The translations under genes and the position numbers were made by a program. From an uncultured bacterium (GTDB lineage: Bacteria; Actinomycetota; Coriobacteriia; Coriobacteriales; Coriobacteriaceae), in contig CAJMMD010000034.1 in NCBI GenBank assembly GCA_905214465.1, forward strand, positions 1-22,493: 22,493 bases of DNA, written 5' to 3'. The notes beneath the pieces are model-generated. The model saw nothing but the letters and a program-made list of their open reading frames with translations, searched no databases and was not told the DNA's origin. Below, one piece after another: positions 14,459-21,175 of the stretch (position 1 is its first letter; every line of letters begins with the position of its first letter).

Positions 14459-17236
14459 ATGGCACAGGAATTCACTTTTACCGTTAACGGCGTCGAGCGC
14501 ACGACGACCCAAAACAAACCGTTGCTGCGCTACCTGCGCGACGACCTGCACATTCACTCCGCCAAGGACGGCTGCTCCGAGGGCGCGTGCGGTACCTGCA
14601 CCATCCACGTGGACGGTGCGGCCGTTAAGGCGTGCGTGCTGACCACCGCCCTTGCCGCCGGCCGCAACATCGTGACCGTCGAGGGCCTGCCCGAGGACGT
14701 GCGCGAGGCCTTTGTGTACGCCTTTGGCGCCGTGGGTGCCGTGCAATGCGGTTTTTGCATCCCCGGCATGGTCATGGCGGGTGCCGCGCTCATAGCCGAG
14801 GATCCCGAGCCCACCGAGGAGCAGATCAAGTACGCCATCCGCGGTAACGTCTGCCGCTGCACCGGCTACAAGAAGATCATCGAGGGCATTTCGCTGGCAG
14901 CTGCGGTGCTCCGCGGCGAAAAGCAGATCGACGAGGACCTGGAGCGCGGCGACGACTACGGCGTGGGCAAGCGCGCCTTCCGTATCGACGTGCGCAAGAA
15001 GGTGCTCGGCGAGGGCAAGTATCCCGATGACATCGACGAGCTCGATCAGCCGGGTCTGACCTACGCCAGCGCCGTGCGCTCCAAGTATCCGCGCGCCCGC
15101 GTGCTCTCCATCGATACCTCCAAGGCCGAGGCCCTGCCCGGCGTGGTGGGGATCCTGCGCGCCGAGGACGTGCCGGTCAACCAGGTCGGCCACCTTATCC
15201 AGGACTGGGACGTCATGATCGCCCAGGGCGATATCACCCGCTGCGTGGGTGACGCCATCGTGCTGGTGGTTGCCGAGGACGAGGCGACGCTCGAGAAGGC
15301 CAAGAAGCTCGTAAAGATCGATTACGAGCCGCTGAAGCCCGTGCGCAACATTGTCGAGGCCAGGGCTGCCGACGCCCCGCGTCTGCACGACAGCTTCTTT
15401 GCCTTTGGCAACACGGTGGAGCTCAAGGACAACGTGTGCCAGAGCCGCCATGTGACGCGCGGCGACGCCGCCAAGGCGCTGGCAGAGAGCGCGTTCACCG
15501 TGACGCAGCGCTTTACCACGCCCTTTACCGAGCATGCCTTCTTGGAGCCCGAGTGCGCCGTTGCCTTCCCGTACAAGAACGGCGTCAAGGTGCAGTCGAC
15601 CGACCAGGGTGCCTACGACACACGCAAAGAGTGCGCCCACATGTTTGGCTGGGACAACGAGCCCGAGCGCGTGGTCGTCGAGACCATGCTCGTGGGTGGC
15701 GGCTTTGGCGGCAAGGAGGACGTGTCCATCCAGCACTTGGCCGCGCTCGCCGCCTATAAGTTCCAGCGTCCTGTGAAGTGCAAGCTCACACGTGCCGAGT
15801 CGCTCGCTTTCCATCCCAAGCGCCACGCCATGGACGGCACCTTTACGCTGGGCTGCGACGCCGAGGGCAACTTTACCGGCCTGGACTGCGAGATCAACTT
15901 TGACACCGGCGCCTACGCGTCGCTGTGCGGCCCGGTGCTCGAGCGCGCCTGCACGCATGCCGTCGGCCCCTACAAGTACCAGAACACCGACATTCGCGGC
16001 TTTGGCTACTACACCAACAACCCGCCCGCCGGCGCGTACCGCGGCTTTGGCGTTTGCCAGTCCGAGTTTGCGCTCGAGAGCTTGATCGACTTGCTGGCAG
16101 AGAAGGTCGGCCTGGACCCGTGGGAGATTCGTTACAGAAACGCCATCGAGCCGGGCGAGGTTTTGCCCAACGGCCAGATTGCCGATTGCTCCACGGCGCT
16201 TAAGGAGACGCTGCTCGAGGTCAAGGATGCCTACTATGCGCATCCCGGACACGCCGGTATCGCCTGCGCCATGAAGAACGCCGGCGTGGGCGTGGGCCTG
16301 CCCGATGCCGGCCGCTGCAAGATTCGCGTCGAGGATGGCGTGGCCGTGGTCTATGCCGCCACGTCCGACATCGGCCAGGGCTGCAACACCGTCTTTTTGC
16401 AGGACGTTGCCGAGGCCTGCGGTCTGCCGCTGAGCTGCATCGCCAACGGCGAGTGCTCTACCGAGAACGCTCCCGACTCCGGCACCACGTCTGGCTCGCG
16501 TCAGACGGTCGTGACCGGCGAGGCTGTGCGCGGCGCCGCTTTCCTGCTGCGCGATGCCATGGTTGGCATCGAGGCCGGCAAGCCTGCGCCCGCCGCTCCC
16601 GTGAGCGCGCATGGCGACGGCGTCAAGATCGAGTACGACGACGGTCGCGCCTATCAGCTGCGCGCGCAGGAGCTCGTCGCTGGTCAGGGTATGCATCCTC
16701 AGGACCCCGCGACCGCCATCAAGGCGCTCGAGGGATGCGAGTTTGGCTACGTGTATCTGGAGCCGACCGACAAACTGGGCGCCGACGTCCCCAACCCCAA
16801 GAGCCACATCTGCTACGGCTTTGCCACGCATGTGGTCATTCTGGATGATGACGGCCGCGTGAGCGAGGTCTATGCCGCGCACGATTCCGGCAAGGTGGTC
16901 AACCCCATCTCCATCCAGGGTCAGATTGAAGGCGGCGTGCTCATGGGTATGGGCTATGCGCTTACCGAGGATTGGCCGCTCAAGGACTGCGTACCCCAGG
17001 CAAGGTACGGCACGCTTGGGCTGTTCCGTGCGCCCGAGATTCCGGATATCCACGCCATCTACGTGGAGAAGGACGAGCTGCTGCCCGTGGCATATGGCGG
17101 CAAGGGCATCGGCGAGATCGCAACGATCCCCACGGCGCCCGCCGTGCAGAACGCCTACCGCGCGTTTGACGGGAAGCTGCGTCCGGATCTGCCCATGGTG
17201 GATACGCCGTACAGCCGCGCTCGTCACCGCGGGTAG
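14459..17236 (+). CDS. xdhD: XdhD-type molybdenum hydroxylase, fused 2Fe-2S and molybdopterin subunits
   Basis: A 925-aa fusion. Residues 1-155 hold the two [2Fe-2S] sites of the xanthine dehydrogenase small subunit (C39, C44, C47, C59; C97, C100, C132, C134). From about 165 onward is the molybdopterin large subunit. Active-site landmarks are E420 in GGGFGGKED and R528 in GAYRGFG, matching the purine-binding Glu/Arg of xanthine dehydrogenases, and catalytic E886 in GKGIGE. E. coli XdhD has the same fusion and family studies link it to selenium-dependent molybdenum hydroxylases. It should interconvert hypoxanthine, xanthine, urate or a related purine in the cytoplasm. No FAD subunit (YgfM/XdhB) follows. 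The ATG at 14459 follows AAGGG; a terminator lies about 70 bp after the stop. Confidence 0.93.
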   Translation: MAQEFTFTVNGVERTTTQNKPLLRYLRDDLHIHSAKDGCSEGACGTCTIHVDGAAVKACVLTTALAAGRNIVTVEGLPEDVREAFVYAFGAVGAVQCGFCIPGMVMAGAALIAEDPEPTEEQIKYAIRGNVCRCTGYKKIIEGISLAAAVLRGEKQIDEDLERGDDYGVGKRAFRIDVRKKVLGEGKYPDDIDELDQPGLTYASAVRSKYPRARVLSIDTSKAEALPGVVGILRAEDVPVNQVGHLIQDWDVMIAQGDITRCVGDAIVLVVAEDEATLEKAKKLVKIDYEPLKPVRNIVEARAADAPRLHDSFFAFGNTVELKDNVCQSRHVTRGDAAKALAESAFTVTQRFTTPFTEHAFLEPECAVAFPYKNGVKVQSTDQGAYDTRKECAHMFGWDNEPERVVVETMLVGGGFGGKEDVSIQHLAALAAYKFQRPVKCKLTRAESLAFHPKRHAMDGTFTLGCDAEGNFTGLDCEINFDTGAYASLCGPVLERACTHAVGPYKYQNTDIRGFGYYTNNPPAGAYRGFGVCQSEFALESLIDLLAEKVGLDPWEIRYRNAIEPGEVLPNGQIADCSTALKETLLEVKDAYYAHPGHAGIACAMKNAGVGVGLPDAGRCKIRVEDGVAVVYAATSDIGQGCNTVFLQDVAEACGLPLSCIANGECSTENAPDSGTTSGSRQTVVTGEAVRGAAFLLRDAMVGIEAGKPAPAAPVSAHGDGVKIEYDDGRAYQLRAQELVAGQGMHPQDPATAIKALEGCEFGYVYLEPTDKLGADVPNPKSHICYGFATHVVILDDDGRVSEVYAAHDSGKVVNPISIQGQIEGGVLMGMGYALTEDWPLKDCVPQARYGTLGLFRAPEIPDIHAIYVEKDELLPVAYGGKGIGEIATIPTAPAVQNAYRAFDGKLRPDLPMVDTPYSRARHRG

Positions 17237-17305
17237 AGTAGAGCGCGGACGGCCATTACTGACGGGCTGTTCGCGCTCAACATCAACTACATATGCTGCG
17301 TCTTT

Positions 17306-17337
17306 GGCCCCAGCTCCATCGCGAGCCGGGGCCTTTT
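17306..17337 (+). terminator. intrinsic terminator of the purine operon
   Basis: The stem is GGCCCC (17306-17311)/GGGGCC (17328-17333), extended by GCTC/GAGC after one mismatch. Four T (17334-17337) follow. It lies 69 bp after the xdhD stop and closes the 7861-17236 unit. The rest of the gap up to 17527 holds no gene that I can support. Confidence 0.8.
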
Positions 17338-17527
17338 GTTTGGAGCGGAGGGCGCATCCCGGAATTGGCGCTCAGAATGGGATGCGCTGCAGAGCCTCAA
17401 ATGGAACATGCGTTCCAGGACCCGCAACGGCGCCGCCGCGCAATTTTGTGTCCGCACGGGCAGCTACTCTTGCTGTGATATGACCGTTCGAGAAACGAGC
17501 GGCAAGCAACGGAGAGAGGCCCTAACC

Positions 17528-18349
17528 GTGTCAGCTGAAAAGATGCCGGGTGTCTCGGCTATCGATACGACGAACTTTGCGCGCCAGATCGTGCTGGACT
17601 TTGAGTTTGCGCCGGTGCCAAAGCAGCGTCAGCGCCGTGGACTGTGCAATGAGATTATCGAGGCCGGCGCCGTCAAGCTCGATTACCACGGCAACGTTAT
17701 GGGCGAGTTCTCGCAGTTTGTACAGACGGAATTTACCGAAGGCGTTGCGTTTCCCGTCCGCGAGCTTACAGGGATATCGACCGTGGACACCGCGATGGCC
17801 GATCCGCTCTACACGGTGATCAAAAGGCTCAGCGATTGGATCGGTCGCTACTCCGCTCAGATAGTTTGCTGGAGCGGGACGGATCGTCGACAGCTTTTGA
17901 CCGAGTGCCAGGCAAAGCACATCGACCTTGCCGCATTTCCTTCGGACTGGGCCGACCTGCAGGCGTTTTACACCTCGATTATGGACGTGGGCAGCCATGG
18001 GCGCGTCTCGTTGGGCGACGCGGCGACGTGGTCTGGCATCGAGTTTGACGAGTCGACGGGGCACGCCCACAGCGCTCTGGCCGATGCGCGCGTGACCGCC
18101 AAGCTGCTCAAGCAGATGATGGACGGGGACTACCGCGTGAGCCCGCGCGCCCAGGAAGTCCGCCAGCGGTGGGGGATGGGCGAGCGAGCCCGGATGCGCC
18201 TTTCCGACAAGTGCCCCGGGTCGAGCGACCTGCTGCTGAAGCTGAAGGCGGAGGGGGTAGGCCTTTTGAGAACGCCATTCGGTTTGGCATGGCAGCGCTG
18301 TAAGCGCGACTCCGCCCTGCTGTTTGAATCGAAGCGTCAATCAGTATGA
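17528..18349 (+). CDS. DEDDh 3'-5' exonuclease family protein
   Basis: A 273-aa protein with an RNase T/DnaQ-type DEDDh fold in residues 18-200. Metal ligands can be read as D24 and E26 in VLDFEFAP, D119 in WSGTDRRQL, and H181-x4-D186 in HSALADA. This class degrades single-stranded DNA or RNA from the 3' end. About 75 residues after the domain are basic and of unknown role. The GTG at 17528 is the preferred start because GGAGAGAGG lies about 8 nt upstream; the in-frame ATG at 17480 lacks such a site. It has no evident link to purine catabolism. Its last 9 bases overlap the 3' end of the convergent minus-strand gene. Confidence 0.85.
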   Translation: MSAEKMPGVSAIDTTNFARQIVLDFEFAPVPKQRQRRGLCNEIIEAGAVKLDYHGNVMGEFSQFVQTEFTEGVAFPVRELTGISTVDTAMADPLYTVIKRLSDWIGRYSAQIVCWSGTDRRQLLTECQAKHIDLAAFPSDWADLQAFYTSIMDVGSHGRVSLGDAATWSGIEFDESTGHAHSALADARVTAKLLKQMMDGDYRVSPRAQEVRQRWGMGERARMRLSDKCPGSSDLLLKLKAEGVGLLRTPFGLAWQRCKRDSALLFESKRQSV

Positions 18350-18793
18350 CGAGTGGCTCGGTCCGCCTACCTGCACTTCCGCAATCCCGCCCGCTGCACT
18401 CAGCAGCTCGTACTCCCTTTGGCTCCACTGACGCAGCTCGGCTGTGCGTACGGCGTCGCGACACAGGTCCAGAAACACCTCAGCGCCCTCGCAGAAGCGC
18501 TCGCGGGCAAAGGCTCCGGACCCGCTTGCGACACACGCGCCGTCGGCAAAGAGCTTCCAGCTAGACGGCTCGCGCGAGTCGTCTCCGAGCAGCTGAATCT
18601 GCAGTACGTGCGGATTGCCAGCAGCACAGAGTTCCTCCTCGAGCTTCTGTATGGTAAAGCGCATCTGGTGGGAGAGGCCGCTCTTCACCAAAGCCGAGGT
18701 GTAGCCGCTCGGCTCGTCTAGAAGATGCATTCGTTTTGGCTTGACGATCAGGTTGTGGAAATTGCGCTCGCTGCGCACGGAGAAATTGTCCAT
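18341..18793 (-). CDS. protein of unknown function, 150 aa
   Basis: I do not recognise this protein. It is soluble and has no signal peptide or membrane segment. The N-terminal half is basic (RSERNFHNLIVKPKRMH), and the middle suggests alternating strands and helices (FTIQKLEEEL, VLQIQLLGDD, SWKLFADGACVASGSG). The start at ATG 18793 is supported by AAAGGAG 5 nt upstream; an in-frame ATG 66 codons earlier would read through low-quality sequence. It converges on the exonuclease gene with a 9-bp overlap of 3' ends, and no terminator lies between them. It is preceded by a 365-bp gene-free region. The good ribosome-binding site and normal codon bias make it a probable real gene. Confidence 0.65.
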   Translation of the reverse strand: MDNFSVRSERNFHNLIVKPKRMHLLDEPSGYTSALVKSGLSHQMRFTIQKLEEELCAAGNPHVLQIQLLGDDSREPSSWKLFADGACVASGSGAFARERFCEGAEVFLDLCRDAVRTAELRQWSQREYELLSAAGGIAEVQVGGPSHSSY

Positions 18794-19158
18794 ACGGACT
18801 CCTTTCATCGATGTTGGCAGGGCCACCGTGCCTCTTGGCCGGTTGGCGTCGGGATCGTGGAGCCAACTCTCTACCCCGACTCTGGATAAAACGCGCCCGC
18901 TCCTTGCGGGCAAGAGGAAGTCTATCAACGTGTACGGACAGAAATCAAGCGCCGCCTGCGAAATGACGCGTGAACGGCGTTGGTTTCCCAAGTGATTATT
19001 CGGCTTTCATCCAGAAAAGTGTCGAAATCAGCCGTGTAAAAGTACGGAAAAGTGTCGAAATAGGCACCTTAAAACTTCGGAAAAGTGTAGCTGGATGACA
19101 AAACAGCACTTAGAAGCCGGTGTTGGATGCGGGATCCTGCGGCCGCCTTCAGCCCTCG
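18794..19158. other. gene-free stretch with hairpins and a periodic repeat
   Basis: These 365 bp lie between two minus-strand genes. Small inverted repeats occur at 18842-18867 (GTTGGC/GCCAAC) and 18895-18911 (GCCCGC/GCGGGC); neither has a T run. A 33-bp-period repeat occupies 19008-19097. I found no convincing promoter, small gene or RNA gene, though the 5' leader of the 150-aa protein must lie here. Confidence 0.5.
19008..19097. repeat. 33-bp-period GAAAAGTGT repeat bounded by inverted repeats
   Basis: GAAAAGTGT occurs three times, starting at 19014, 19047 and 19080, exactly 33 bp apart. The first two copies continue into CGAAAT. The whole block is bracketed by CATCCAG (19008-19014) and CTGGATG (19091-19097), an inverted repeat. 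It is non-coding. The bounded structure suggests a small repeat element rather than random similarity. Confidence 0.6.
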
Positions 19159-20121
19159 CTACTCATCGTCCCCGTCGTTGGGGTCGCCCTTGAGGGTGTT
19201 GATGTCCAGATACTCGTTATCGTCCTCTTTTTGCTGGGTCTCCGACTCCGCTTGGGTGGGGCCGGAGAACAGCCGGAATCCCTCAAACGCAATGACACCG
19301 AGCAGGGCAATGACAATGGCGATAAAGGCAACCTTGACTGCCTGCGGAAATTCCGAAAAACGCAGCGCCTTTTCCTCGGCGTAATAATCGGCGAAGCGCT
19401 CTTCGCCCGTGCTTTTGGTATACGCCGGTGCGGACGCGGCCTCCGGGTCATATTCCGGTGCAGGCGTGGCGGCGTACGGATCGTTGAGATAATCGCTCGA
19501 TGCAGTGCCATAATCCTCGGTCTCGATGCGACCGGTGCCAGTATAGCTATCGGAATAATCGGAATATGCCGCACCGCCCTCATAGTCCGCGGCGCTCGTG
19601 TTGGCGGCAAAAAGCGGGTTAACTGGAACGTCGAGCGCCGGCATGCCGGTAGAGGTCTCATCCAGATCGGCTGCAGCCCAGGAAGCGTAGGCAACCTGAT
19701 GGGCAACGGGCTCATCGAGCCTTGTGACCGGAGACTTGCGTGCCGCAGGAACGGGCAACTGCTGGGCGCTGTACATAACGGTGCTGTCGGCCGATTTGCT
19801 CCGCGTCGCCGCAGCGAGAAATGCCGCCGTCTCGGATGGGTCGCTTGCGGGGCGGGGAGCGGGCGTAGACGCGGGCGTCGAAACAGGCGGCTGCGCAGGA
19901 GTCGGCGCAGATGCGGGCTTAGGCGCAAGTGCGGGATTGGGGCTTGACGGGCGAGCCCCACCGCCCATGAGTTCGTCGGCGGTCCACGGGCGATCATCCA
20001 TCACGTCGTCAAGGCTCAGCGAAAACAGGTCGTCTTCACCCTCATCGAACATGCGGTGCACATGTCCACCAATTGCCGGAATCAATCCGCGACCGGTGCA
20101 TGATGCCTTGCTCAACGCCAT
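19159..20121 (-). CDS. Pro/Ala-rich single-span membrane protein of unknown function
   Basis: A 320-aa protein. Residues 1-55 are mixed and end in an acidic segment (MFDEGEDDLFSLSLDDVMDD). A Pro/Ala/Ser-rich disordered region follows (about 55-95, with runs such as APKPASAPTPAQPP). Next is a long acidic and tyrosine-rich disordered stretch with short repeats like YSDYSDSY and DYLNDPYA. Near the C-terminus is one hydrophobic span (about 261-285, AFIAIVIALLGVIAFEGF), followed by a 35-residue acidic tail. The span is preceded by a lysine (AVKV). It has no signal peptide at the N-terminus, so the long N-terminal part is probably cytoplasmic. ATG 20121 has AAAGGGTGG upstream. No family was recognised. 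Confidence 0.75.
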   Translation of the reverse strand: MALSKASCTGRGLIPAIGGHVHRMFDEGEDDLFSLSLDDVMDDRPWTADELMGGGARPSSPNPALAPKPASAPTPAQPPVSTPASTPAPRPASDPSETAAFLAAATRSKSADSTVMYSAQQLPVPAARKSPVTRLDEPVAHQVAYASWAAADLDETSTGMPALDVPVNPLFAANTSAADYEGGAAYSDYSDSYTGTGRIETEDYGTASSDYLNDPYAATPAPEYDPEAASAPAYTKSTGEERFADYYAEEKALRFSEFPQAVKVAFIAIVIALLGVIAFEGFRLFSGPTQAESETQQKEDDNEYLDINTLKGDPNDGDDE

Positions 20122-20244
20122 TCTGTTCCACCCTTTCGAAATACTAATGACATCGATTATATGGAACTTTCCAAGCGGCTCGGTCTTGGATTCATGCTTT
20201 CCAGAACTCGCGCCCAAAAGGGGAGGGGCAATCCAGGCGAGTGC

Positions 20245-20898
20245 CTACTTGTCGCCGGCCGCCGCCTTGGCCTCATTGAGGTAGCTATAGAAGCTGTACT
20301 TAGAGATGCCAAAGAACTCGCAGGCGCGCTCGCTCGACTTGGAAATGAGGAAGGCGCCGCGACGGTCGAGGTAGCCGATGGCGCGAATGCGCTCATCTTT
20401 GGTCATAAGTGCCGCGGGCTTGCCCACAAACTGCTCGCACTCGTGCAGCAGGTCCTCGAGCAGGTCACCGATGTTCTTGGTAATGGGCTCGGGCTCGGTA
20501 TAGCCCGTGCCGCCGGTGCCGGTAAAGGCGTCGAGCGAACGCTCAAAAGCCTTCATAAGCGTAATGTCAAAGTTGATGCCCAAAATGCCGACGGGCTTGC
20601 CCTCGTCGTTGCGGATAAAGATGGTCGAGGACTTGAGCAGCTTGCCGTCGGTGGTTTTGGTGAGGTACGGCTCGCGGTCGTGCACGTCGGTGGTGCCCTC
20701 GTGCATGGACTCAAACACAATATGGCTGGGGCCGTCACCCAGTTTGCGCCCGCTGACGTGGCCGTTTTCGATCACCACGATGGAGTGGTCCACGTCCTCG
20801 GTCTCCAGATCGTGGACGACGACTTCGCAGTTGGGGCCAAATTGGAGCGCCAGGCCGTGTGCAAGGCGCTTATAAAACTCAATCTGTGCGGGGGTCAT
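20245..20898 (-). CDS. YheO-type PAS/HTH transcriptional regulator (copy 2)
   Basis: A 217-aa paralogue of the regulator at 6852-7508. The N-terminal PAS domain includes CEVVVHDLETEDVDHSIVV and KPVGILGINFDIT, and the C-terminal HTH is near 165-215 (ERACEFFGISKYSFYSYL). Both proteins share the -SGRK- motif after the first PAS strands (HVSGRKLGDGP here, IVSGRKVGGPA in copy 1). ATG 20898 is supported by AGGAAGG 5-6 nt upstream; the in-frame ATG ten codons earlier has none. It diverges from ygeX over a 277-bp gap that holds two matching palindromes, the natural candidates for its operator. Whether it activates or represses is not visible. The ligand may be a purine or a downstream metabolite; this is inferred. 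Confidence 0.88.
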   Translation of the reverse strand: MTPAQIEFYKRLAHGLALQFGPNCEVVVHDLETEDVDHSIVVIENGHVSGRKLGDGPSHIVFESMHEGTTDVHDREPYLTKTTDGKLLKSSTIFIRNDEGKPVGILGINFDITLMKAFERSLDAFTGTGGTGYTEPEPITKNIGDLLEDLLHECEQFVGKPAALMTKDERIRAIGYLDRRGAFLISKSSERACEFFGISKYSFYSYLNEAKAAAGDK

Positions 20899-21017
20899 GG
20901 GTGCCTTCCTAAAAATTAGTTTGGGCACACTTTGCCATAAACCACACTTGTTCGCAAATAACGAAAGCGTCGCTGCGTTATGTGACCGTTCGGCGGCGAA
21001 AAGGTACCGATTACGGC

Positions 21018-21032
21018 AACAAACAATTTGTT
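21018..21032. promoter_or_regulatory. operator candidate 1 (AACAAA-N3-TTTGTT)
   Basis: A perfect palindrome, AACAAA CAA TTTGTT, in the gap between regulator 2 and ygeX. It overlaps the putative -35 box of ygeX. An identical pair of arms recurs at 21069-21083, 51 bp away. Confidence 0.6.
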
Positions 21033-21057
21033 AGGTTTACCAATCAAAAAGTGTGAT
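21028..21057 (+). promoter_or_regulatory. possible ygeX promoter
   Basis: The -35 box TTGTTA (21028-21033) is followed after 18 bp by the -10 box TGTGAT (21052-21057); each matches the consensus at 4 of 6 positions. The start would lie near 21064, between the two palindromes. The match is modest. Confidence 0.35.
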
Positions 21058-21068
21058 AGAACAGTGTT

Positions 21069-21083
21069 AACAAACTTTTTGTT
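21069..21083. promoter_or_regulatory. operator candidate 2 (AACAAA-N3-TTTGTT)
   Basis: A second perfect palindrome, AACAAA CTT TTTGTT, with the same arms as the site at 21018-21032. The centres are 51 bp apart, about five helical turns, so both sites face the same side of the DNA. It would lie just after the predicted transcription start of ygeX. Confidence 0.6.
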
Positions 21084-21175
21084 TGGCATCCACATAAAAG
21101 TTCAGTCGCATGAATGGGAATGGGCTGAAACGCGTATGCGGGGGCCGGCAAGAGAGGACTTAAGGAGTTCACCGT

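Noticed and set aside
13931..17227. 1098-codon open frame on the minus strand opposite xdhD
   Set aside because: It mirrors the codon bias of xdhD, has low-complexity Ala/Gly/His/Val composition and no domain motif, while the plus strand encodes all active-site motifs of XdhD.
20926..20949. Direct repeat CACACTT spaced 17 bp upstream of regulator 2
   Set aside because: Short, only two copies here, with no symmetry; much weaker than the AACAAA-N3-TTTGTT pair and likely chance.
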